From Salvator merianae (Eukaryota; Chordata; Lepidosauria; Squamata; Teiidae), in contig QVOM02000025.1 in NCBI GenBank assembly GCA_003586115.2, positions 81,876,704 to 81,940,703 on the forward strand: a DNA stretch of 64,000 bases, read 5' to 3'. Each line of letters starts with the position of its first letter. The first letter of the stretch is position 1. Of this stretch, positions 1 through 11,900 are shown one piece after another. The notes below the pieces were generated by a model. It ran no database searches. It was not told where the DNA came from and saw nothing but the letters and a program-made list of their open reading frames with translations. The position numbers and the translations under genes are program-made.

Positions 1-861
1 ATGGGAATCTTAAGCCTTAGGTAGCTAGTTCTGACAGTATACGTGTGTCCACACATAAAGTCAGACATACGGACATTTCACAGGTACTTCTAATCTCTGT
101 ATGTCTGTAGCATAATCCACAAATCTATGCAGGGAAAAAGGGCAGAATGCAAGAGGAAAGGTAGTTTATACCTTTCTGACATCTCCAGTTGTCCTTACGA
201 GGTGGAAAGAGATTGCCGCCTTGCGCTGAGAAAGCAGTTATCCAAATATTGGGGAAGATTTCATAAGCACAGGTGAAAGGAAGGGAGAACAAAGGATGGA
301 AGAGACTTGTTGGCTGGAGATCATCATTGTCTAATGCAGGGAGGAGGTGGTGAAACTATGGGGTAGGTGTGAGCGTGGTAACTGGACTGCCACATTTGAA
401 CTCTCACACTATCCAGTTTCTTTCACCACCATCCTGTGGATTCCAGTTTGCCTGCCAGTGCTGCACAGGAGAAACAAGACATACTGAACCACTTGGCATT
501 GAATTGAATCCAGGGATATTTTGTTCCCAGTCAAACTGTCATCAAGATTTTTAACGATTGTGATTTGTGGTAATTATTTATTTATTTACTAAATCCCTGT
601 AGCTGTCTAATAACCACAGGTTCTTTGTAGTTTGGAGCTTAGGACTTGCTTTCTTTTTCACACATTTTTTTCAGTTCAAGGTTGGCTCATGCATGCCTCA
701 TCTGTTATGTTCAAAGAGGTCAATTTTTATGTGAATTTGAATAGCAGGCTTAGAATGTCACACCATCAGCTTTGCCTGCTCTGCCCCATGATACCACTTC
801 AGGAACTACTAGGGCTATGTCTCTATATACAAAGGGGCTATACACTATGTCTCTATATACA
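1..861. other. Upstream CCDC158 intron or 5' region, no gene recognised
   Basis: No exon with the expected phase-1 end and a family-like N-terminus is visible. A short direct duplication (ctatgtctctatatacaaagg) occurs at about 817-865, just before a SINE. The stretch is otherwise unremarkable. Confidence 0.5.
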
Positions 862-1165
862 AAGGTGCTGCACAGTGGCGCAGGTGGCTAAGGCACTGAT
901 CTTTCAATTGGAGGATCGGAGTTCAAGGCTGCTGCCTGCCGTGTAGAGGGGATGAGCGCCCTCTACTGGCCTCTAGCTCCAGCCAACCTAGCTGTTCGAA
1001 AGCAAGTAATTGCAAATAGATAAATAGGGAGCATCACATTGTGTGATGTGGAAGATAGACAGATGTAAGCCTTCGGGCGAAAAATAACCTTGTAAGCCAC
1101 TTTGAGTCAGCTTCAGCCGAGAAAAGCGGGGTATAAAAACCAAGTTCTTCTTCTTCTTCTTCTAT
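862..1165 (+). mobile_element. tRNA-derived SINE, lizard type, ending in (TTC)n
   Basis: A tRNA-like head (cacagtggcgcaggtggcta, then ggagttcaagg as box B) is followed by a body with gtaagccactttgagtcagc and a tail gagaaaagcggggtataaaa, then (TTC)n. The head plus the gatgagcgccctctactgg segment recurs inverted at about 55260-55400, so it is a dispersed family. The tail is shared with the copy at 17619. Confidence 0.8.
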
Positions 1166-2064
1166 GTCAAAAATGGAGATGCAGGAGCCCCTTATGTGAC
1201 CCCAGCTGGGCTGTGTGGAAAACAGTCTTGTGGAGGCACCTAACCTAGGCAGCTCTCCCACAGGAGTGGAGAGACAATCTTCGTGAAGCCACTTCATTGA
1301 GGCCTCTTAAACCATTCTCTGTGCAAAATGCACATAGAAACATTGAGAAGGGCAGAAAGAGAAGAGCAGAAATGACATTCCCCTCTTCTCTTCTTTTCCT
1401 CCCTCTTTCAGCCAAAAATGGCTGAAAGAGGAAACTGTGGGGAGGCAACGCTATTCATGTTGCATTCTTGTCTCCAATAACATATGTTGAGGGGAAGTTT
1501 ACTCAGGAGAGAATAATGTGGAATGAAACAGGCTACTTCACCCCAGTTTGATTTATCCACTATAGGGGACCTCCTGGCCCGGGCAATATCGGGGAATGAC
1601 TTATATTCATTCTTCCAGTCAGATATGGTTTTGAATGTGCCTCCATATGGAGAAGTGTGATCAGAGCTCCTTTCCTACTCCTATGCTGAGATGATTTCCA
1701 CCTCTCGAGGAGTGGTTTGGGTTTATTGCAAGACTTGTGGGTGCCATTCTTCAAAGGTGCCCTCCATAGGCTCCCAGTGCCCCATATAGAAGGGGTATTA
1801 TTTTTAGTTGACTGTCCCTTGGTTCTCTCAGCTATAGTCAGCACCAGCCACTTCTGCTCCAGGTTATTACTTCTTATCACCAGGTTGTTTCTTCTCAAAA
1901 TTCCAGGTACACTGAAGCTATCAATTTTTTTTTTCACTACTACCATGCTAAAAACAGTGCTGTTTTTTGCTGTTCAAGGGACCAAGTGGTCAGTCACTAC
2001 TTTTATATTTCTGCTACCTTTGCACTTTCTTTAACTACCCTGACATTCTGTGTTGTTTTCTTAG
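1166..2064. other. Intron before first visible CCDC158 exon
   Basis: No coding exon or clear repeat recognised. The polypyrimidine tract and acceptor at 2050-2064 end the intron. Confidence 0.5.
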
Positions 2065-2966
2065 ATGCTTCTGTTCCATTAATGAACACTTCAGGTGCAC
2101 CGTCTTCCAGCATGCATAGCACAGTAAAACAGAGCTCCAGTCCTCTTCCTTCTCCTTCAAAGATGTCGTCTTCCAGCAGGCGCAGCATCAGGAAAGAAAG
2201 CTCCAGTATTGCTCCTTTCACTTCAAACGTCCCATCTTCCAGTATGCACAGCACAGGGAAAGAGAGTGCCTTTATTCCTCCTTCTGCTTCAAATGTATCA
2301 GCTTCCAGCATGCGCATGAGGAAAGAGAGTTCCGTTATTCCGTCCTCCACACACAGCATGGCAAAAGTGAGCTCTGTTATTCCCCCTTCCACTTTGAATA
2401 TGCCATCTTCCAGCATGCGCACCATAATGGAAGAGAGTTCGATTATTCCTCCTTCCAGTTCAAATGCTCCATCTTTTAGCATGCGCAGTATAGTGAAAGA
2501 GAGCTCCATTATTCCTCCTACCGCTTCAAATCTAACTTCTTCCAGCACACGGAGCGTCATGAAAGAGGGTTCCCTTATTCCTCCTTCCACTTCGAATGTA
2601 CTGTCTTCCACCGTGCGCAGCATGGTAAAAGAGAGCTCCATTATTCCTCCTTCGGCTTCGAATGTACCATCTTCGATGCGCAGCACAATGCAACAGAGCT
2701 CCATTATTCCTCCTGGTTCCAATATACCATCTTCCAGTGCACGCAGCATAATGAAGGAGGGCTCCTTTATGCCTTCTCCCAGTTCTGCTAGTGGTAGCCC
2801 AACCAAAATCTCATTTGTTAGGTATGAATCGAACGTTGATGGACAACAAGGAAGTGCAAGTTTTCCAAGGAAAGGAAGCATAAGTTTTTCAGGAAAGGAG
2901 TCAGTTGAGACCATGTTGGAAGAATATTCTCAGCAAGTCAGAGATCTGCAGAAGAAACTAAGCAAT
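2065..2966 (+). CDS. CCDC158: CCDC158 exon with Ser/Pro-rich tandem repeat and start of coiled coil
   Basis: The acceptor is ttttcttag at 2064 and the donor is aat|gtaagt at 2966/2967. The exon enters in phase 1 and leaves in phase 0, coding residues 1-301 of the visible protein. Residues 13-243 are about 11 imperfect copies of a 22-residue unit. The remainder (FVRYESNVD, then PRKGSISFSGKES, then MLEEYSQQVRDLQKKL) aligns with the human N-terminus as I recall it (FPKYEVELD, then SPGKEHFERVLEEYSHQV). The frame stays open upstream to about 1986 without an ATG. An in-frame ATG at 2082 could start a shorter protein if no upstream exon is used, but I think an upstream exon supplies the start. Confidence 0.9.
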
Positions 2967-5900
2967 GTAAGTTTCAAAAGTGATATAGAAGTGTTGGGGC
3001 ACTTGCTGTCAGTTAACTGCAGGAAGCAAATCTTAGCCTGCAGTCACACCTGTTTAAGACGGTCTAAGGCAGTCCCTGGTTCCCAGGCATCCCATCCCAA
3101 AATGCCCTTCATATTTTTATCTGCGCCTTTCCCCCTCAGTCCCATCTATCTGGTATTATCCCAGCACTGGAAGCGTTTTTGTTCTATAGTCTGGTTATAT
3201 TTTCAGGGTTTGAAGTGCAAGAGGACTTTTGGGGGCGGTACCCCGTGCTTTACTGGATGGGGAGAGGGAGAGCTTCCCTTTCCCTTTTCGGCCAATGCCT
3301 GACCTTGTGGGTGTTCTAGAGGGGTAGTGGCATCCTCCCCTACTTCTTCCTTTCCCCACATCGCCACCTGCCTCTTTCCTCTTTTTTTTTGTTACAACTG
3401 AAATTTCCGCAAGTGTGCAATTCTGCACATTCTTAGGCTGGAGTGGATGGGCAGGATCAGCCTCTGGGCATTCGGTGACAGTGGCATCCGCCTGTGCCTT
3501 CCTCCTTATCCTGTGCCGCCCCCACCTTTCATTTTTTCTTTAAAAATGACTTCTATTCATTTTATAAGACAGAAATAAGATTTAAAACTGTTAATCGTAT
3601 CTCCACAAAATCAGATAATTTAATTTCGCTCTAGCCATCCGACAAAGCCTTTGAAGCAATTATGGCAGCATGAATTCCCACCTCATTTGCACACCTTCTG
3701 AGTTGTGCTGGAACTCATTACATTCGGTACAGCACTGCAAGTTCTGCCCAGTAGGAAGACTCTGTACACTCACTCACACATGCACACTTTCAGAGAGAAG
3801 CATGCAAGTGTGGACAGCTGATCAGCTGCTGGACATCTTTTATGAAGATGCAGATTTGTACAGTTGCAGAGGTTCAAGAGGGGGACTCAGAAAGGATACA
3901 ATGGATCTATCCATGCCTCTTTCCAAAGAGCTATTTTCAGACCACTTTAAAGTAGCTTCAGAAAAGATGCTTAGGGCCCAGTCACATCTAAGGTTTAATC
4001 CAGCTTCAGGCCACTTTGGGGTTGAAGGAACACATCAGCAAAACAACTAATCATTTTCTTTCCACATTATCTAACCCAAAGGTGGATTTTCAGAGTTAGA
4101 TAATGCTGGAAGAAAACATCTTACTACTTCACTGATGTGTTCTCTCAGTCTGAAAGTGGACTGAAGCTGGATTAAAACTTAGGTGTGACTGGGCCCTTAA
4201 ATAGCCTTTTGAGATTTATTTATTTATTTATAATGAGATTTTATATTGCCTTTCACCTGAATCACAGGACAGTACACACATATTTGCACATACACACACA
4301 TCAGAATCCAAAATAATCACTGACAATAAGATAAAAAATTGACAGTAATAATAGGTAGAATAATCAATAATAATAAAGTAAAAATAAAAAAAACAGCTAA
4401 AAGAACAAATCCAATCAATTCCCAAAGGCTCATTCTGGGGTACTACATGAGAACGACTCCCCTAAACTGAAACTTCCTGTTTGTGTAGATGAATCCAATT
4501 GTCAAAGGGTTGACAATCTGGGATAGATATGCTTAGAGAGCCTGAGTCTGTCTGTATCAATTTTGGCATAGAGACAAGATTGGTGAGAAGTGATACAGCC
4601 ATCGGTATGGAATGGAGGAAAAATGATAACCTGTAATGTGAAATGAGGGAGCAGATAGAACTAGAATTTTGTTCTTGATGCCTAAATGTGTCATAGATTG
4701 AAAGTAAAGAGGAGAGATGTTCTGAAACTAAAGGAAAAGGTGAGAATAAACGTATATGAACATTAAATTTGTAGTTTGTATCACCAAAATGCTGAGAGTT
4801 GTTGTACTTGTCTGTGTTTCCCAGGAGTTAAATTTAACTTGCCTAGATTCTGTTCTGAAGTATGTCCTTGGGATTTAAACATAGCCTTAAGTCTGGTATG
4901 TGCACATTGGCTCTTGAAAGCACAAGGGGGAGGGGGAAGGACAGAATGAGCCAATGGCCCTTTCTGCACTTGGCCTTATTCCAGATTATATCTTGGAATA
5001 GGGATTTGCCATCTGCATGCTACTATGAACTATGGCAGGCCCTTCCTGGGGCCTGCTATAATCTGCACTAGTGTGTGGATAGCAGGCCCCTATTCTGAGA
5101 TATAGTCCAGTATAAAGCCAAGTGCAGAAAGGGCCACTGTCTAAAGGATCTCTTCTCTCTGCACATCAGAGTAGTTGAATGGCCAGAAGATCATTTATTT
5201 ATTATTTATATTTGTTTTAAGACTTGACTGACTTACTAGTATCATCAAAATTTGCTTTTTTCAATTTTTGCAGACTGTGTTATATTTTGCCTCCCATAGG
5301 CTACAGAGCAACATGAGCAACAGGTATACAATTTGAGGCAGTCAATAATTGAGTTAGAGTCAAGCCTTCAGGATGCCTACAGGGAGAAAGACAGTATTTC
5401 TGAACTCAGGTGAGCTTTCTCATAGCACAGAGATGGACGTTTTCTAAGGCCAAGCATTTCTTACGATTCTAGTTATCTAGCTATGTACTAACAGTTGCCC
5501 ACTATTGATTTAACGTTTACTGCTGCTTTGGTTTGAAAAAATCCAAAGAAGCCAGGGAATGGCATGATGGGCAAGAAGGAAGATGCAAGCAACTCCACAA
5601 TGCTTCAGGTTTCTTAAATAATTTTGCTTAGAAATGTCAAACTTCTTGTTTCTTTCGTTCATGTGATAAGAATATGATACCACTTTAGATCTTCTAGATC
5701 TTGTCTTCAGGAAGGGTCACTGCATTCAGAGGATCTCACATTCAAGACCTGTTCACACATGCTGGCCCGGTATAGTGTAACAATGCCTTATCAGGCCAGT
5801 AAGGATCAGACATGGAGGCGGCCGTCCACCCTCCAAGGGCTGGAAAAGGCCCAAACCAGACCACCAGTGCTTGAAGTGCAGATGGCTTGACCAGGACAGG

Positions 5901-8900
5901 TCAGATCACCATGGCAATGGCCCAAGGCAACATCTGACACACTCCTGAATGTTGCTGTGGTGAACGAGGGTGTGAACACTGGTGCGGGGAGCAATCCAGC
6001 TGCTCCTGGTCAAGCCAGGGATGGCAGGTTTGTTGACCATAGTTAATAATATTCAGGAGCAGATGGAAGTCCTCCAGGACACAGCAGCAGTGATGTGTAG
6101 ATAGGCCTGTCCAGTGAGCAGTCTGATTGCTCACTATGAGGTAAGTGCGAACAAGCCTACAATCTTTGGCCTCTCCCCAGAAGAAGCAATGGCTAAACAC
6201 TTATGTGTTGTTCTTGAGAAAACCGCAAGACTGTGTATAGTTAACAAAAGCTGAACTTGACTTGAAGGCATCTTTACTTTTTATTTTCCTTTGTTGTTAT
6301 TGTTCTTGGATACCACCAAGTCATGACTGACTCCTGGTTGACTGCATGGACACCATCATGGGTACCTCCATGCAGTTTTCTTGGCAGAGATAAAGAAGTG
6401 GCTTGCCACTGCCTACTTCCAGGGAGAAACTGGGGATCAAACCAGCAGCCTCTGCTTTCCAGGCAGTTCACTCTACCACTGAGCTACAGTCACTTGCCTT
6501 TATTTTTCTTAGGAAGTGCATGTAGCCAGTGCTGTCTTGATACCTAGGGAAATACTATATATCTAAGTGCCTTGGGTAGCATCTACTGAGTCACTCATTG
6601 TCTCAGTTAAGCTATATATACCTAGTTTGCAGGAAAAGGGGGGGCTGATTCCCTTCTGGTATGACTACATGGTTTTGAATGATGGGAGCTTTCGGTCAAC
6701 ATCAAAGTAGGGACATGTAGGGGATTTGGCCTTCTTTCATGGTACTGTAGATAGCTGGGCTCCGCTCACTAGCAATACCCATGAAAACCAAAATGAATGT
6801 GGAAGGTTTTGAAAACAAAGCATTGGGCAAGCATGTCTTTGCCATGTTAGATGGTGCGAAAAGTAGGTGTCACTTTAGTGGGTTCTATTGGGTCCGTTAA
6901 TGATGGGAGCCCAGCTACCATATTTTAGGAGTAGACAGAACCCTTGCCCATGAAAGTAAAGCTATGAAACTTCTCGTCTGTATCTCCAGCTCAAAGGGTT
7001 TTCTGTTCTCCCATAAACAGGCGAAAAGAGTCCCAGACTCAAGAGGATCTGAACTTCAGGCTGAATAGCACGATTAGTGAACTGCAGACAGCAAGTAACC
7101 TTCAGCAGGAGATGCTAAAGGAGGCCAACAGCCAAATGGAGCATCTGAGGGAGATGGTTCAAGGCCATGAAGAGGTGCTAGAGCGACTCCGAGGAGTTCT
7201 AGTAGACTATGAAGTCAGTACAGGCAAAAAGGTCTTTGAACACGAAAGCTCTGGGAATCTCCACATCTACAATCTACCGGCTGCTTTTACTAAGGTCTTG
7301 CGAGATCTGGAGGCAGAGGTCTTACGTCTCAAAGGGAGGCTTGGCCCAGTAAGTATGGAGTCTCCAGCATGTCGCAAAAAAGTCATGTCATCCCCCTGTC
7401 TCTTCAGGAATAGGAATGTACAGGTGAATGGCAACTTGTGTGGAGAGGCAGAGCGAGGGGCAAAGCAGCTGTTTAAAAAGCTTGTCAGGAGAGCTCTGTG
7501 TTTGATTGGCTGTACAGATCAGCAGTTTTTCCAACTGTTGTCTTGCCCCTTCTCCGTCCCCTGCATAGGTTATCAGTTGCCTATACCAGCCTGGATAGCT
7601 TTAAGAAAGGAGTAGACAAATTCGTGGAGGACAGGTGTGGCCTGATCCAGCAGAATTTTTTTTATGTTCTTATAGACAAATTCACGGAGGACTGGTGTAT
7701 CAATGGCTGCTAGAATGGATACCTAGGTACTGCCTCCAGGGTGGAGAGACAGGCAGGATGTCTCTAAAGGCCATTCGCATGGAGTTGAGAGGAGGTGAAG
7801 GTTTTGCCTTTGTCTTCTGCTTGGGAATGGCCAGAAGCAATTGGTGGGACACTGTGTGAGATGGGATGCTGGACTGGATGGGCTGTGACCTGATCCAGCA
7901 GTGCACCTCTTTATGTTCTTATGTCTGTTCTCAAGGAAACAGTTAAGTTCAAAGTACATAGAATTTAAAATAGCAATTAAAATACCAGACTACAGGGTCA
8001 GAATATAGGGTCTCCATTAGTCCCCAAAAGCCTCAATTAGTAAATGTGATTTCGACAGGCAAATCTCACTAGGAAAGCTGTTCCACAGCAGGGGGCCATC
8101 ACAAAGAATGCCCTGTTTCTAGCCATAGTCCCACTAATCTTCTCAAGAGATGGTAGCACTAGAAGGGCTTTCCCAGAAGATCTGAGCAAACAGGCAGGTC
8201 TATTCATTAACCTGATTTTAAATCTGCCTTTCTGGCAGGCTGCAGTAAACTGGGAATACCAGACAAAGTTTCAAGTGATGGAGGCAAAGTTCTTGCCAGG
8301 CAGAGGGAAAGGTGTTCATGTATTTGGGCATCTGTTTGTGTTTAGTGAGCCTTGTTCATCAAAGTGGTAGAGCAGTCTTTTTAGTGTGGAGCCCATTCAC
8401 TAAATTTGAATAGCTAAGGAGGACTCAGAGCAGACTTTTTGCTCTTGCATTTGGACTGGAAGATGCAGGGAGAGTTTACTTAACACCCACAGTATTTTTA
8501 ATCTAGTAAGGAAGGGACTCAGATGTAGAAGCAACCTCAGAAAATGTGTTTGGGCTAGATAAGTTGATGCTGCTCACATTTGCTTTTAAACATGCAGAGG
8601 TCATACAAACATGGCATCATATTTCCCCAGCATGTTTTGGCAACAAATCATGTAAAATATCTCTGACTGTTACATTATTGTGCATGTATTCTGTGCTCCT
8701 CTCTCCTGCAATTTGTGCTGTATTTTTACAAAAGCCCTACTGAAGAGGCAATTCTACAACACTTCCCCATACCTTATAACTTCTGGTGCTGGACTGTGCA
8801 TAAACTGTAGTGTTATTATCTGTATCCCTAAACACTTTTATTCCAATCCAGTACAAGCTATTTTGTAGTGAAACTGCTGTTGATGTGTCCATATGGCAGT

Positions 8901-11900
8901 TGTTGAAGACAGGGAACCAAAATGATTTCTTCCCTTATTCCAGACAAAATAGCCTCTTTCAACCAGCAGATTATCTCTGTTATTTTGGGATAAAATTTTT
9001 GGAACAGTAACTTTATCCATTAGGCTTTGCTGACACACAGCAAAAAAGTGGCTCAAAAGCACCTTAAAACTGTGTGTGATCATCTCTTATCCAGCGATAA
9101 TGTTCATGAGAGGGGGCAGGCTGGTGTGTGAACGATCTCACCTGCAAACCATCTCTAAGTTGTTGCAAAGGGGCCTCTTACTGCCTGTGAATGCAGTTTA
9201 ACTCATATAGGTGCGCACAGGATCTTTCAAAAGAGGCTGCCTCCAGAAACTGGACGAATATTGCACGAACAGGCAATATTCCAGAGAAGAACCCCTCCCA
9301 AAATAATCGCCTGCTGGAACAGACAGTGCAGGGTTGGCACTGTCTGTGTGTGATATAGTGACGTGCACATCTAGGTATTTCGACAGTGTGAATTACCAAG
9401 AAATGTGTGGTTGCCACCACTGTGCATGTGCTGCCATTTTTTTAGGCCCCTGCACGTGCGCAGTGACCACACCAAAGGTGGCAGCTCCGTCCACAAGGTA
9501 AGTAATAGAACTGTTTAGGGAAGACCCGCAACCAGTCAGGTTTTCCCGAAATAGGTTATAGCGTGATTTAGAGGGGATATAGTGGGTCTATGGTGGAGTT
9601 GCCACAGATACATGTGTCAGTTCCACCACAGAGCAGACATAATTGTACTATACATATCCCCCATCTGGACACGGCCTGACAGTCTGATAATATGAGAGAG
9701 AATGTTGATCAGAGAACCAAAATACTAACAAGGTGATGATTGATGGTGCAAACACAACACCTCTGAGTCAACAGCGTGAGAACTCTCTCTCACGCTTTAT
9801 GCTAATTGTATAAACTGTGCAATCTGTGTGCACCACTCACATTTTACAGGGTGCTGCCACTCACATTACTTGCAACAGTTATTTGTGCAACTTGCTCCTA
9901 TAACAAAAGTTCCAGCTTGAGAGGAAGCTGTACAAAAGAGGCTTTTCACAAATGCTTCTAGTAAGAATGGACAGGCTCTTTATTATTCATTGCAATATCA
10001 GCTTTGTTCCAGAATTGGCCCTTGGGGCCTTCACTTTTGGGGCAGTTCATTTTCATGATCTTTTTTGGCAAGAAAATTGGTCTCCTGCTTCTAAATTGTG
10101 ACAACATGTTCCTAACAGCTAGAAGAGGACCTGGACGCAATGAGAAGAGATTCACAATCCAGAATGCAAATGTTGGTTCATCAGCATCAGGAAAGGTATA
10201 TTGCTTTTTATTTCATTTTGTTTTCTTGTTTTAAAAATAGTTTTGGAATGCTTGTGTGCCGCAACTACTCTGAGGAGCCTTCGAACAAAATGTTCAAAGT
10301 CAGTTAACATTATACAAAAGTTAACAATATCCAGAAAATATCAAATAGTCAAAGAATTATGGAAGAATTTTAGTGACTCAGAAAAAGTCCTGTATTTAGA
10401 AGATGTGAATCTTAGCTCCACATAAAATTCAACATGCTAGTGCAAACTATGAAAGGTCTTGCCCAGGGCCTACATTAGTCTGCACTAGCATGCAGATGGC
10501 AGGTCCCTATTCTGAGATATAATCCTGAATAAGGCTTAGTGCAGAAAGGGCCATAGAGAAGGAGAAAGATTGTTAAACCCCTAGTGACTCTTTTATTTCT
10601 ATTTCTATTTCTATTTCTATTTCTATTTCTGTTCCATATCCAAAGGTCTCAGGGTGGGTCACAATAGAATAGGTCACATTCCTGGGCCTCTAACTGCAGT
10701 TTGTGCTTTGGACAAATTGCAGATTGGCATATCCCTGGTGGGGAGGGAAATCCTATTGGTGCCTATAGGAGCTTTCTGTGGACATGTTTTTTCTTTCATC
10801 TGGAGGCATTCTCCTCTGCCTCTCCTCAAAGCATCCTCTGTGTTCTGGGTGCCTCTTTATCTTGTCTATGGAATTTACTAACTGAAGAGTTAGTGACAGC
10901 ATTCAATCTGGATAGCTTTAGGAATGGATTAGGCAGATTCATGGAGGTCAGGTGTATCAATGGCTACTAGAATGGATGCCTAGGTACTGCCTCCAGGGTG
11001 GAGAGACAGGCAGGATGCCTCTAAAAGCCATTTGCAGGGAGCCAAGAACAGGTGAAGGATTTGCCTTTTTATCCTGCTTGAGAATGCCCAGAAGCAATTG
11101 GTGAGTCTCTGTGTGAGACAGGATGCTGGACTAGATGGGCTGTGGCCTGGTCCAGCAGGGCTTCTCTTAATTCATGGAAGGCTGGTGTATGAGTGGCTAC
11201 TAGAATTGATGCCTGTGCTGCCTCCAGATTGGAAAGACAGGCAGGATGTTTCTAAGAGAATCGAGAGGTGAAGGTTTTGCCTTTGTCTACTGACTGAGAA
11301 TGCCCAGAAGCAATTGGTGGACCACTGTGTGAGACAGGATGCTGGACTAGATGGGCCGTACCCTGATCCAGCAGGGCTCCTCTTATGTGCCACTGCAAAT
11401 CCTGCCACCTTTGCCTTCTTGTAGTTTGTAGAATGTTTACCAAAGGTGAAATATCTCTGGGGTGGCTGCCCCTTTCAAGAACAGCCCTCCCCATCCCTCC
11501 CTCCCTCCCTCCCTCCTTCCCTCCCTCCAAAGGTACCCTTCAAAAGACCGGAGGCCTCAGGGGGAAGTCCCCTAGCCTCCAGAATCCCATTATTTTCATT
11601 TACTCTTATAACATGTTTTTCACAAAACATATCATTTACTCCAGCTATGGAAGGTTTTTCTGTATTCTTCAATTCCTGCACCACCATTTTTTTAAAAAGT
11701 CTCTGCTATGAGTTCTTCAGCAATGGGACTGATGTGGGAAAACAGATTAGCTCCACTGCTTTCTCTTCTTGATGTGCTTGTTGTGCTTGTACATTACAGT
11801 AACATTAACTATAGCTTTACATTGCAAGCAGGGACATAGCCAGCTCCATATATATATGGGGGGGCATCACAAATTTGGGGGTGAATGAGTAATATGTCAC

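Noticed and set aside
2003..2914. 303-codon open frame on the minus strand across the CCDC158 repeat exon
   Set aside because: It is the mirror of a low-complexity Ser/Pro repeat whose codons rarely give stops on the other strand. The sense strand has splice sites and family similarity, the antisense neither.
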